17,879 bases of DNA from Bacteroidaceae bacterium (GTDB lineage Bacteria; Bacteroidota; Bacteroidia; Bacteroidales; Bacteroidaceae), in the NCBI GenBank assembly GCA_024695315.1, contig JAILIJ010000030.1, positions 1-17,879 of the forward strand, written 5' to 3'. The notes under the pieces were generated by a model that searched no databases, was not told the DNA's origin, and worked only from the letters and a program-made list of their open reading frames with translations. How positions within the stretch are numbered: the first letter of the stretch is position 1; each line of letters opens with the position of its first letter. Position numbers and translations under genes: made by a program. Below, in pieces: positions 6,191 through 14,418 of this stretch.

Positions 6191-7054
6191 TCAAGAGAAG
6201 ATAATAGTCTTATTCTTATAAGTCAAGACCTTATGTTCGATATGCTTCTTAACAGCACGCGAAAGAACGATTTTCTCCAAGTCCTTACCCTTCAAAACAA
6301 GTGTGTCAGGGGTATCTTTATGAGTGATACGTACCACATCCTGCTCGATGATAGGTCCGGCATCAAGTTCAGCAGTAACATAATGGCTCGTTGCACCAAT
6401 AATCTTAACACCACGCTGGTATGCTTGATGATAAGGACGTGCCCCAACGAAAGCAGGCAAGAATGAATGATGAATATTGATGATGCGATTAGGGTATGAC
6501 TCTATCATCTCATCCGAAATAATCTGCATATAACGAGCAAGAACAACAAAATCTATGTTCTCGTCGCACAAAAGTTTCATCTCAGCATCCTCAACCTCAC
6601 GCTTATTTGACCAGTCCTTCTTTATGCTCCACACATAATAAGGTATACCAAACTGCTCAGCTACATAGCGCAAATCCTCATGATTGGAAACGATGCAAGG
6701 AATTTCCACATTAAGTTCTCCCGCCTTAAAACGAGCGAGCAAATCATAAAGACAATGAGACATCTTTGAAACAAAAAGAGCCATACGAGGCTTTACGTTA
6801 CTAAAGTATAAATGGAACTTAAGATCGTAGCGTTTAGAGTATAATGTATCAATATACTCATCAATCTTATCCGAAGGAATGAGAAAATCATCCAATTCCC
6901 ATTCTACTCGCATGAAGAAACGTCCCTCCAAGACATCTACATATTGATCAAGATAAACAATGTTTCCGTTATTGTCCGTAATAAACTTGGTGATTTCTGT
7001 GATAATACCCTGCTTATCCGGGCAATGTAACAATAGGATTGCTGTAGGTTTCAT
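6191..7054 (-). CDS. purU: Formyltetrahydrofolate deformylase PurU
   Basis: This 287-aa cytoplasmic enzyme hydrolyses 10-formyltetrahydrofolate to tetrahydrofolate and formate, balancing one-carbon pools and supplying formate for purine synthesis. Residues 1-80 form an N-terminal ACT domain (CPDKQGIITEITKFI at 11-25). Residues from about 88 form the formyltransferase fold. The catalytic region is clear: NIHHSFLPAFVGARPYHQAY at 193-212 supplies N193 and H195, and TSHYVTAELDAGPIIEQD at 222-239 supplies D231, the equivalents of the GAR transformylase Asn-His-Asp triad. The length and both domains are normal for PurU. The ACT domain and the NIHHSFLP motif separate it from the related PurN and Fmt proteins. 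It is monocistronic, with a promoter at 7093-7124 and a terminator downstream. Confidence 0.96.
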   Translation of the reverse strand: MKPTAILLLHCPDKQGIITEITKFITDNNGNIVYLDQYVDVLEGRFFMRVEWELDDFLIPSDKIDEYIDTLYSKRYDLKFHLYFSNVKPRMALFVSKMSHCLYDLLARFKAGELNVEIPCIVSNHEDLRYVAEQFGIPYYVWSIKKDWSNKREVEDAEMKLLCDENIDFVVLARYMQIISDEMIESYPNRIINIHHSFLPAFVGARPYHQAYQRGVKIIGATSHYVTAELDAGPIIEQDVVRITHKDTPDTLVLKGKDLEKIVLSRAVKKHIEHKVLTYKNKTIIFS

Positions 7055-7092
7055 ATTATTGTAAGCTTATTCTGTTAACTGTGAAATTTCTG

Positions 7093-7124
7093 CAAAAGTA
7101 CAAATATTTTTCATTTGGATGCAA
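7093..7124 (-). promoter_or_regulatory. Promoter of purU
   Basis: On the minus strand, TTG (7122-7124), a 21-bp spacer and TACTTTTG (7093-7100) match the consensus. The start point would be about 30 nt before the ATG. Confidence 0.6.
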
Positions 7125-7184
7125 CTATAATCCAAATTTCATATATTTGGACTATTGTTTACTAATCATTCGTATTAATAATCC

Positions 7185-7192
7185 TATATTTG
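7185..7192 (+). promoter_or_regulatory. -7 element of the GH127 gene promoter
   Basis: TATATTTG matches TAnnTTTG exactly. No good -33 element sits at the usual distance, so an activator may be needed. The box overlaps a possible TTG start codon at 7190, which argues that translation begins further downstream, at ATG 7220 or 7226. Confidence 0.5.
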
Positions 7193-7219
7193 CATCAAGA
7201 AAATGACAAAATCACATTT

Positions 7220-10200
7220 ATGTACATGGACAAACAATTAAGACAACTGGGAGCTGTTCTTTGTGGCACACTTATCCTTGGCATTTACTACCCTATAAAT
7301 GCCACGACATCTGGAATAAGTAGCACAGAAATGGCCATGAAAAAATCAAAGCAGAAGCACATCAAGACAGTTGAAAAAGTCAATGTTGAGACGCCTGTAG
7401 GTACTGTACCACGTTTGCCTTTCATGGTTTGGGTAACATACAGCGATGGATCTAAGGAGTGGAGACAAGTAAAATGGTCAAACTACCTCCTTGGCGATGA
7501 GCTTGAGCTTTCATCTGCGGAAAAATATCCCTCAGGTAAAAAATATACTATAAACGGATTTATCATAGGCGACAATACATCTGACAAAGGTTTCCCCGTA
7601 ACGGCAAAAGTAACTGTCGTCACACCTTTGGCTGGTGAGTCTTGGAACGTTCCTAATAATAAATTTGCTGCAGAACCAATTCCTTTGAGTGATGTGATTG
7701 TCACAGGGGACAATCGTCTCACCTCAAACCGTAACATGGAACTGCTGGAAATATTGAAATGGGACGTTAAGCAGCAACTCTACAACTATCGTGACACTTA
7801 TGGATTACCAACAAAAGGCTATCCGGTATCTGACGGTTGGGACTCTCCTACTACAAAACTCAAAGGACATGGCTCTGGACACTACATGAGCGCCTTGGCA
7901 TTCGCCTTTGCAAGTGTACAAATGAGCGATGAGGAACTAAAGGCAAATGGACTGCCAAAAGACATAAGAGTTCAGTTACGTGACAGAATAGAGACTATGG
8001 TAACCGAACTGCGAGCTTGTCAGGAGAGAACATTCGAATGGGATAACACACTCGGTCGTTACTGGGAAGCACGTGACTATGCCCCAGAAGATACTCTCAA
8101 AAAGATGAAGGGCAACTGGGCTGCCTTCGACCAATATAAAAAGGACTATAAGCATTATGGTTACGGATACCTAAATGCTATTCCTGCAGCACACCCAGCC
8201 CTCATAGAATGCTATAGGGCTTACAACAACGAAGAATGGGTGTGGGCTCCATATTACACCATACATAAGGAGCTTGCCGGACTTATCGACATCGCTAATA
8301 TTATGTTCGAGGTGCCTACAACTGATGAATACAAGGCTAAACATGATGGCAAAAAACATCTTAGTAATACGGAAATTGCTAAGATAGCTTACACTACAGC
8401 TAAGGATATGGGCCTATGGGTTTGGAATCGTCTTCACTATCGCACATACGTCAAGTCTGATGGCTCAAAAGCGGAACGACAGGCGAAGCCAGGAAACAGA
8501 TACGAGATGTGGAACATGTACATCGCAGGCGAAGTAGGCGGAATGGCAGAATCATTATCTAGACTGTCAGAAATGTCAGATGATAAGGATATAAAAGCTA
8601 AACTTATCGAAGCTGCAAGCTATTTTGACTCACCGGCCTTCTTCGACCCAGTGGCTAAAAATGTAGATGACATACGTACTCGTCACGCTAACCAGCACAT
8701 ACCTATGATTGTTGGAGCACTACGTTCTTATCTAGGAAATAATAAACCATACTACTATAATTTGGCATACAACTTCTGGAATCTAACGCAAGGACGTTAC
8801 GTATATGCCATGGGAGGAGTAGGAAATGGAGAGATGTTCAGACAGCCATACTCACAGATTCTAAGCATGAACACAAATGTCGGTTCAGACTGGGAACGAA
8901 ACATGTACCCTAATCCAGATATTAACGAGACATGCTGCGCCTACAACATGGCTAAACTTACCAAGGACTTGAACTGCTTCAACCCTGACAATGCCGAGTA
9001 CATGGACTATTACGAAAGAGTTCTCTACAACCAGATTGTTGGTTCGCTACACCCTGAACACTGGGGAGTGACTTATCAATATGCTGTGGGCATGAATGCA
9101 ATAAAACCATTTGGAAATGAGAATCCTCAAAGTTCTTGTTGCGGCGGTACAGGTGCTGAAAATCATGTCAAATATCAGGAAGCGGCTTATTTCGTAAATG
9201 ATGAATGTATCTGGGTTGGACTCTATTTGCCAACAAGAGCCCTTTGGAAAAATAAGAACGTAACAATAGTACAGGATTGCGAATGGCCTGCCGAAAAGTC
9301 AAAGATTACGATAAATACACACGGACATGACGCTTATTTCGCAATGAAACTTCGTGTTCCTTACTGGGCTACTTCTGGATATGACGTAAAAATCAATGGT
9401 AAGTCTATAGCTAAAAACTATAAACCTTGTTCTTACGTGGAAATCCCATCACGTAAATGGTCAAACAATGATGTAGTAGAGGTTATTATGCCTTTTACAG
9501 CACATATCAACTGGGGACCAGATAAAATGTCGCTTGCCGCTACAGGAAAGAACCAGACACGCACGCCTTTCTCTCCTCAATGGGTAGGAGCAATCATGTA
9601 CGGACCACTCGTAATGGCTACTAACGAGGTTAAAGACTGGAAAGAAGCTGATTTTAACATCCAATCTAACCTCAACAATATCACACTCCTTGGGGCAACA
9701 AATGATAAAGGCACTAACGGACATCTGTATTCTCTAAAACTTGACGATAAAACGTTCACGCCTGACTACTATCAGACACACCACTCTACACATTATTTAC
9801 GTCTGAATATGCTAAGCGATGTGAAAAAGAAAGTGTCGAAGAAAATAGACAAGTCACAATTACTGCAGGTCATAATAATAGCACGCGAACGCAAGGACTC
9901 ACAAGAAGCTTGGAATGCTCTAAGCGTGAAAATACCAAATTATGCTCCATGGGCTCCTAATGGATATGCACGTCTACTGAAGAACCTGGAAAATGCAGAA
10001 AGCATCTACTCAGACAAGTCTAAGAACATTTCTCAAAGAATTATTGAGGATGCAGAACGTGAACTTAACGTAGCTATAAACACCATGCGTCCTGGAAATC
10101 TGGCAGAACCAGAAGACTTGAACGAATTGCTTCCACTTTTGACAGATTCTAAGAACATACAAAATAAGACGACACAGCTTCGTGAGGCTATACAATATGC

Positions 10201-10318
10201 CGACATGGTGGTGCAATATGTCAACGATGGAAGTGGTACGCACGATCTTATCACAAAGGCTACCAAAAATTTGAAGGAGGCTTTGAAAACTGTCAAATCT
10301 GATAAGAAAACTTATTAG
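7220..10318 (+). CDS. Secreted GH127-type beta-L-arabinofuranosidase (DUF1680)
   Basis: The product, 1,032 aa from ATG 7220 (7226 is the alternative), should remove terminal beta-L-arabinofuranose from plant glycans. A signal peptide with a basic start (MDKQLRQLG) and hydrophobic core ends near residue 28. Residues about 60-135 resemble a bacterial Ig-like domain. The DUF1680 catalytic region follows, with PYYTIHKELAGLIDIANI, then NETCCAYNM giving E570, C572 and C573, then SSCCGGTGAENH giving C640 and C641. In characterised GH127 enzymes such as HypBA1 a Glu and three Cys bind zinc and one Cys is the nucleophile, and that pattern is kept here. The last 110 or so residues are a helical, FIVAR-like module with repeated NL.EAL-type helices. 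GH146 is a related alternative. No SusC/SusD or arabinose genes adjoin it. Confidence 0.88.
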   Translation: MYMDKQLRQLGAVLCGTLILGIYYPINATTSGISSTEMAMKKSKQKHIKTVEKVNVETPVGTVPRLPFMVWVTYSDGSKEWRQVKWSNYLLGDELELSSAEKYPSGKKYTINGFIIGDNTSDKGFPVTAKVTVVTPLAGESWNVPNNKFAAEPIPLSDVIVTGDNRLTSNRNMELLEILKWDVKQQLYNYRDTYGLPTKGYPVSDGWDSPTTKLKGHGSGHYMSALAFAFASVQMSDEELKANGLPKDIRVQLRDRIETMVTELRACQERTFEWDNTLGRYWEARDYAPEDTLKKMKGNWAAFDQYKKDYKHYGYGYLNAIPAAHPALIECYRAYNNEEWVWAPYYTIHKELAGLIDIANIMFEVPTTDEYKAKHDGKKHLSNTEIAKIAYTTAKDMGLWVWNRLHYRTYVKSDGSKAERQAKPGNRYEMWNMYIAGEVGGMAESLSRLSEMSDDKDIKAKLIEAASYFDSPAFFDPVAKNVDDIRTRHANQHIPMIVGALRSYLGNNKPYYYNLAYNFWNLTQGRYVYAMGGVGNGEMFRQPYSQILSMNTNVGSDWERNMYPNPDINETCCAYNMAKLTKDLNCFNPDNAEYMDYYERVLYNQIVGSLHPEHWGVTYQYAVGMNAIKPFGNENPQSSCCGGTGAENHVKYQEAAYFVNDECIWVGLYLPTRALWKNKNVTIVQDCEWPAEKSKITINTHGHDAYFAMKLRVPYWATSGYDVKINGKSIAKNYKPCSYVEIPSRKWSNNDVVEVIMPFTAHINWGPDKMSLAATGKNQTRTPFSPQWVGAIMYGPLVMATNEVKDWKEADFNIQSNLNNITLLGATNDKGTNGHLYSLKLDDKTFTPDYYQTHHSTHYLRLNMLSDVKKKVSKKIDKSQLLQVIIIARERKDSQEAWNALSVKIPNYAPWAPNGYARLLKNLENAESIYSDKSKNISQRIIEDAERELNVAINTMRPGNLAEPEDLNELLPLLTDSKNIQNKTTQLREAIQYADMVVQYVNDGSGTHDLITKATKNLKEALKTVKSDKKTY

Positions 10319-10434
10319 ACTGTACTCACAAATTGAGGTTTGTGGAACTATAAAGTAAATAAAATGTATTCCCCACCACAATTTGTCGAGCAAAAACATA
10401 ATAACACAAACAGAACTATTTATATATTCAAATT

Positions 10435-10472
10435 GGGACTCTAATGACTTTGTCACAAGAGTCCCTATTTTT
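10435..10472 (+). terminator. Terminator of the GH127 gene
   Basis: GGGACTC (10435-10441) pairs with GAGTCCC (10459-10465), with an inner TGAC-TTT-GTCA helix, and TATTTTT follows. It lies about 117 bp after the stop codon. The 3' untranslated region also contains a weaker CACAAA/TTTGTG hairpin just after the gene. No gene was seen in 10319-10589. Confidence 0.8.
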
Positions 10473-10589
10473 GTACCATTACACTATTGTGAGAATCAAA
10501 ATAAGGTGTTATTGAAAAGAATTATGATTATGTGTTTTCCCATTAGATTATTTAAGTATGATACAATATATCAATAGAAAGGTGTTTTC

Positions 10590-10627
10590 AAAAAAAGAGA
10601 CATCCTCACGATTGTGATGAATGTCTC
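10590..10627 (-). terminator. Terminator of the 143-aa unknown gene
   Basis: GAGACAT (10597-10603) pairs with ATGTCTC (10621-10627), with an inner TCAC/GTGA helix. On the minus strand seven T residues follow (A-tract 10590-10596). It starts only 9 bp after the stop codon of the minus-strand gene. Confidence 0.8.
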
Positions 10628-10635
10628 ATTTTGCC

Positions 10636-11067
10636 TTATACTATAACCTTATTATATTTCATATTTGAAAGTACCTTTCTGAAATCTTCCTTCTCATAAA
10701 TCCTTTCAGAAAGATTATTGACACAAATCTCTAGTGTTGGAGTAGAACCAGTACGACTCTCAAGCCAAGACTTGTAAATTTCATTGTAAATACGTCTAAC
10801 CTGGAACAAAATTGATAATAACATGTCAGAAGCATTCTTTTCGTCCTGAAGCGTTAACTTAAAATGAGGAGTAACGCACTTGCTAACTAAGTCATGTTCG
10901 AGTTGTCTAAGAAAAGACATGTTTGAGGTGAGATGTTCATCATCTATATTATCATTTAGAAACTCTAGTTTCTTAATAAGATGATCAGCAGCAAACATCC
11001 TGTCTGTAAGCTCGCTGTCGAAACGCTCATACATCGTTCCTTTGTACTTGTTGTATTCCATTTGCAT
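10636..11067 (-). CDS. Small helical protein of unknown function
   Basis: I do not recognise this 143-aa protein. It is charged, has no signal peptide or membrane segment, and looks almost wholly alpha-helical. The helix-prone stretches include RMFAADHLIKKLEFLNDNID (23-42), NMSFLRQLEHDLVSK (49-63) and MLLSILFQVRRIYNEIYKSW (82-101). Two in-frame ATGs lie 6 bp apart, so the start could be 11067 or 11061. The gene has its own consensus promoter and a terminator directly after the stop, so it is a genuine single-gene unit. The adjacent PP2C-like gene is on the same strand but lies upstream with a separate promoter, so a shared role is only a guess. Confidence 0.8.
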   Translation of the reverse strand: MQMEYNKYKGTMYERFDSELTDRMFAADHLIKKLEFLNDNIDDEHLTSNMSFLRQLEHDLVSKCVTPHFKLTLQDEKNASDMLLSILFQVRRIYNEIYKSWLESRTGSTPTLEICVNNLSERIYEKEDFRKVLSNMKYNKVIV

Positions 11068-11116
11068 TACGATTAGATTGGATGAATTAAAAAGTTATTT
11101 TTTCTTTTTGGTGATG

Positions 11117-11148
11117 CAAATGTAGGGATTCGTCCGATAAGAAGCAAA
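11117..11148 (-). promoter_or_regulatory. Promoter of the 143-aa unknown gene
   Basis: On the minus strand, TTTG (11145-11148), a 20-bp spacer and TACATTTG (11117-11124) match the consensus fully. The predicted leader is about 40-45 nt. Confidence 0.75.
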
Positions 11149-11204
11149 AAAAATAAGAGTTTTTTTAAATTACTTTACATGGATCAATAACGCATAACTT
11201 TCTG

Positions 11205-12023
11205 TCATTCAACTTGTATTTTTAGGTACGTTCTATCGTCAAAAGACGTTTGTCCTGGCATTAACCCTTTGGTTGCCTTATTAATACTTAAACACATTGG
11301 GTCCTTTACTAAAACATCAGATAAATATTTTTCAGATTCAGCTAAAGTGGAAAAAATTTGGGGATAACCGTCAGATGCTAGGACTATTTCTGAGGCCTCT
11401 TTGACATCTAAAATTTTGGATAATGACTCCGGATTTCCTATGCCGTCTATTACCGCATACCCATAACGTGATGATAGATTATTTTGAAAAATTGTCTGCC
11501 CACGTAGAAGGGGCAATATGTATTCTCGTCCAGCATCTTTAGCCACATTTCCCAACTTTTTATCTAACCCCATCTCGTAGAATATAGAACGCACTTCAGC
11601 CATCAATGCCTCTATAGGCTTTGAATTATCGTACACTTTTCCATCCATCATACATTGGCAGTCGCCAATTTGCCAAACTTCTTTTCTATAACGGCTATAA
11701 ATGATAGCGCTACAAGTAATTCTATTTTCAGGATGGGCAATAACCATATCTCTGACACCATATTTATCATATATATCCATAATACGCTGGTTAAACAAGC
11801 GTATGGAGTCCAAGAGCGATGCACCAAACTGAAGTTCACTTTCTATCACGTGCTTTACAAGCTGCGAAGCAGTACGACCTGTAGACTCTACAAGATATTT
11901 TTCTGTTCCTTTACTTGTACTACCATCTATAACAGCAGCAAAATCTGCGGTAACAACCAAAGCATCTTCACATAAACTTTGATCCTCACGCTTCCCTTGT
12001 ATGAATTGTTCTATTATCTTCAT
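11205..12023 (-). CDS. PP2C-like (PPM) protein phosphatase
   Basis: This 272-aa cytoplasmic protein has the ordered acidic motifs of metal-dependent PP2C phosphatases: CEDALVV (18-24), AAVIDGSTSK (29-38), WQIGDCQC (117-124), IVLASDGYPQIF (213-224) and SFDDRTYLKI (260-269). The Asp residues in DGS, GD, SDG and DDR are at the positions that hold the two Mn or Mg ions in the family, so catalysis is plausible. It lacks attached sensor, receiver or membrane domains. No partner Ser/Thr kinase or anti-sigma factor is encoded in the window, so the target is unknown. The gene has its own promoter-like sequence about 20-50 bp upstream. Confidence 0.8.
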   Translation of the reverse strand: MKIIEQFIQGKREDQSLCEDALVVTADFAAVIDGSTSKGTEKYLVESTGRTASQLVKHVIESELQFGASLLDSIRLFNQRIMDIYDKYGVRDMVIAHPENRITCSAIIYSRYRKEVWQIGDCQCMMDGKVYDNSKPIEALMAEVRSIFYEMGLDKKLGNVAKDAGREYILPLLRGQTIFQNNLSSRYGYAVIDGIGNPESLSKILDVKEASEIVLASDGYPQIFSTLAESEKYLSDVLVKDPMCLSINKATKGLMPGQTSFDDRTYLKIQVE

Positions 12024-12045
12024 GTCAGAATCTCATTTAATAACG

Positions 12046-12079
12046 CAAAGATACCCTTTTAATGGCATTTCCGCACAAA
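12046..12079 (-). promoter_or_regulatory. Probable promoter of the PP2C-like gene
   Basis: On the minus strand TATCTTTG (12046-12053) is a perfect -7 box. The nearest TTTG (12076-12079) is 22 bp away, slightly long. The start point would be about 15 nt before the ATG. Confidence 0.55.
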
Positions 12080-12195
12080 AACATCGCAAATAATAAGTAT
12101 CATCCCCCACAAATGAGTATTCACATTAAGTTTTATACTCAATTAAGATTACTCAATTCTAAACTAACTTGGAAAGAATACCCTATTATTGAGGA

Positions 12196-12226
12196 TTGAC
12201 AAGAAAAATCTAATATCGTAACTTTG
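12196..12226 (+). promoter_or_regulatory. Promoter of eno
   Basis: TTG (12196-12198), a 20-bp spacer and TAACTTTG (12219-12226) match the consensus. The leader of about 68 nt is A-rich and has no Shine-Dalgarno sequence, as is common for highly expressed Bacteroidetes genes. Confidence 0.75.
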
Positions 12227-12299
12227 CAAAAAAATAAAACGACACTTTGTGTCAATTAAAATAGTAACTTATACACTTTATTTATAAAAAAGTAAAAAA

Positions 12300-13607
12300 A
12301 TGAAAATTCAGAAAATCATTGGACGTGAGATTCTTGACTCACGTGGTAATCCAACAGTAGAAGTAGACGTAATTCTTGAAAATGGTGTTCTCGGTCGCGC
12401 AGCTGTACCATCAGGTGCAAGTACAGGTGAAAATGAGGCTCTCGAGCTTCGCGATGGTGATAAGAACCGCTACCTTGGCAAAGGTACACTCAAGGCTGTA
12501 GAAAACATCAATAAGACTATCGCTCCTGCACTCATCGGTGATGATGTGTTCGGACAGCGTGCTATCGACCAGAAGATGCTCGCTCTTGATGGTACACCAA
12601 CAAAGAGCAAACTCGGTGCAAACGCTATCCTTGGAGTAAGTCTCGCAGTAGCTCAGGCTGCAGCTAAGGCTCTTAATATTCCACTCTACCGCTACATCGG
12701 TGGTGCTAACGCATATACTCTTCCAGTTCCAATGATGAATATCATCAACGGTGGTGCTCACTCTGACGCTCCAATCGCATTCCAGGAGTTCATGATTCGT
12801 CCAGTAGGCGCTTCATGTATCAAGGAAGCTGTACGTATCGGAGCAGAAGTATTCCATAATCTAGCAAAACTTCTCAAGGAACGCGGCCTCTCTACAGCTG
12901 TTGGAGACGAAGGTGGTTTCGCACCTGCTCTTGACGGTATTGAAGACGCACTTTCTATCATCGTTAAGGCTATAGAAAAGGCTGGATATGTACCAGGCAA
13001 GGATGTTAAGATTGCTATGGACTGCGCAGCATCAGAATTTGCAGTTGTTGAGAACGGTAAATACTTCTACGACTATAAGCAACTTAAGAATGGAAAGCAG
13101 AAGGATCCAAACGGTAAGAAGCTCTCTGCTGCTGAACAGATAGACTTCCTTGAGCACCTCATCGATACTTATCCTATTGATTCTATCGAGGACGGTCTCG
13201 ATGAGAACGACTGGGACAACTGGGTTATCCTTACAGAGCGCGTTGGCAAAAAGTGCCAGCTCGTAGGTGATGATCTCTTCGTAACAAATGTCAAGTTCCT
13301 CGAGAAGGGTATCGCTATGGGCGCTGCTAACTCTATTCTCATTAAGGTAAATCAAATTGGTTCCCTCAGCGAGACTCTCGATGCTATCGAGATGGCACAC
13401 CGCCACGGCTATACTACAGTGACTTCTCACCGTTCTGGTGAAACAGAAGACACTACTATTGCCGACATCGCTGTGGCTACCAATTCTGGTCAGATCAAGA
13501 CAGGTTCTCTTTCTCGTACAGACCGTATGGCTAAGTACAACCAGCTCATCCGTATCGAAGAGGAACTTGGCAGCGTAGCTAAGTATGGCTACAAGAAAAT
13601 CAAGTAA
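12300..13607 (+). CDS. eno: Enolase (phosphopyruvate hydratase)
   Basis: This 435-aa enzyme interconverts 2-phosphoglycerate and phosphoenolpyruvate in glycolysis. It is full length and all active-site elements are present: the mobile loop SGASTGENEALELRDGD (38-54), GDEGGFAP with the catalytic acid E204, the Mg ligands D241 (AMDCAAS), E297 (SIEDGLDENDW) and D324 (VGDDLFVTN), the catalytic base K349 (ILIKVNQIG), and the signature SHRSGETEDTTIADIAVATN. Codon use is regular, with many CTC, GGT and AAG codons, as in highly expressed genes, and unlike the mobile and intergenic DNA. It has a consensus promoter, and the terminator hairpin starts about 35 bp after the stop. The flavodoxin gene follows in the same direction but after two hairpins. 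Confidence 0.98.
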   Translation: MKIQKIIGREILDSRGNPTVEVDVILENGVLGRAAVPSGASTGENEALELRDGDKNRYLGKGTLKAVENINKTIAPALIGDDVFGQRAIDQKMLALDGTPTKSKLGANAILGVSLAVAQAAAKALNIPLYRYIGGANAYTLPVPMMNIINGGAHSDAPIAFQEFMIRPVGASCIKEAVRIGAEVFHNLAKLLKERGLSTAVGDEGGFAPALDGIEDALSIIVKAIEKAGYVPGKDVKIAMDCAASEFAVVENGKYFYDYKQLKNGKQKDPNGKKLSAAEQIDFLEHLIDTYPIDSIEDGLDENDWDNWVILTERVGKKCQLVGDDLFVTNVKFLEKGIAMGAANSILIKVNQIGSLSETLDAIEMAHRHGYTTVTSHRSGETEDTTIADIAVATNSGQIKTGSLSRTDRMAKYNQLIRIEEELGSVAKYGYKKIK

Positions 13608-13641
13608 GAATAATTAATGTTTTTTCCTATAAAGCAGAAAA

Positions 13642-13677
13642 CAATCAGCTGGAGACAATCCTGCTGATTGCTTCTTT
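13642..13677 (+). terminator. Terminator of eno
   Basis: CAATCAGC (13642-13649) pairs with GCTGATTG (13663-13670), with an inner GGA/TCC helix, and is followed by CTTCTTT. The T tail is interrupted, so termination may be partial. Confidence 0.6.
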
Positions 13678-13693
13678 AGAATAAACCATAGCT

Positions 13694-13721
13694 GGCAACT
13701 TCGTTGTGAAACGAAGTTGTC
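13694..13721 (+). other. 12-bp hairpin with GUGA tetraloop between eno and fldA
   Basis: The arms at 13694-13705 and 13710-13721 pair over 12 bases (one G-U) around GTGA. The core CGTTGTGAAACG is identical to that of the hairpin at 5659-5686. AAAATTTAAAA follows instead of a T run, so it is a poor terminator. It could be a processing or stability element in the leader of the flavodoxin gene. Confidence 0.55.
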
Positions 13722-13772
13722 AAAATTTAAAAATGAGTGATTGTTAAACAAATATAAATACTTTCAACAAAA

Positions 13773-14267
13773 ATGAAAACAGGTATAATCTTTGGTTCTA
13801 CAACAGGAACATGTGAGGATTTGGCAGGCAAAATTGCAGCAGAATTTGGTGTGGACAGCGCAGATGTTCACAACGTTACAGATTTGAATGCTGATCTTGT
13901 TGCACAATATGACTTACTTATCCTCGGCTCTTCTACTTGGGGATGTGGTGATCTTCAGGACGATTGGTTCGACGGACTTGAGACTCTCAAGGGTATGGAT
14001 CTCAGCGGCAAGAAAGTGGCACTTTTCTCTTGTGGAGATAGCGCAAGCTATAGCGACACATTCTGCAACGCCATGGGTACTCTTTATGACGACCTACAGG
14101 GCACTGGAGCAACATTCGTAGGTACTGGAGTAAGTACAGACGGATACACTTTCGACGACTCTTCTGCTGTTAAAGACGGCAAGTTCGTTGGACTCGCTCT
14201 CGATGAGGTAAATGAGGACTTCAAGACTGAAGAACGTATCAAAGCATGGAAGGCTATGGTTCTCTAA
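13773..14267 (+). CDS. fldA: Long-chain flavodoxin
   Basis: This 164-aa soluble protein binds FMN and carries single electrons between cytoplasmic redox enzymes, substituting for ferredoxin. The phosphate-binding loop GSTTGTCEDLA (8-18) follows the first beta strand, W56 in GSSTWGCGDLQDD and Y93 in SCGDSASYSDTFC are at the positions of the two aromatic residues that sandwich the flavin ring, and the 20-residue insertion of long-chain flavodoxins is present. The length is normal. No signal peptide is present, in contrast to the secreted flavodoxin-like protein at 15357-15932. Codon use resembles that of eno. No clear consensus promoter was found, so read-through from eno or a weak own promoter is possible. 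Confidence 0.95.
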   Translation: MKTGIIFGSTTGTCEDLAGKIAAEFGVDSADVHNVTDLNADLVAQYDLLILGSSTWGCGDLQDDWFDGLETLKGMDLSGKKVALFSCGDSASYSDTFCNAMGTLYDDLQGTGATFVGTGVSTDGYTFDDSSAVKDGKFVGLALDEVNEDFKTEERIKAWKAMVL

Positions 14268-14326
14268 TATAGAACTTCCAATCATAAAGTTATACGTTTT
14301 GTATAAATCTTACTTTGAAGTAATTA

Positions 14327-14360
14327 GGAGGAACAACAATCCACGGATTGATGTTCCTCC
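14327..14360. terminator. Terminator hairpin between fldA and the convergent GH16 gene
   Basis: GGAGGAAC (14327-14334) pairs with GTTCCTCC (14353-14360), with an inner AATC/GATT helix. The following ATTATATTT is only moderately T-rich. It lies 60 bp after fldA and 59 bp after the convergent GH16 stop, so it may serve both. Confidence 0.65.
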
Positions 14361-14418
14361 ATTATATTTCCCACATGTCAGATATAAAAAAAGACACGCA
14401 AAACCATATCATACCTAT

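Noticed and set aside
7190..7219. TTG start at 7190 for the GH127 gene
   Set aside because: It overlaps the TATATTTG -7 box, so the codon would lie upstream of the transcription start. ATG 7220 or 7226 directly precedes a clean signal peptide.
10383..10577. 64-codon + strand ORF after the GH127 gene
   Set aside because: It spans the GH127 terminator hairpin and has no start context.
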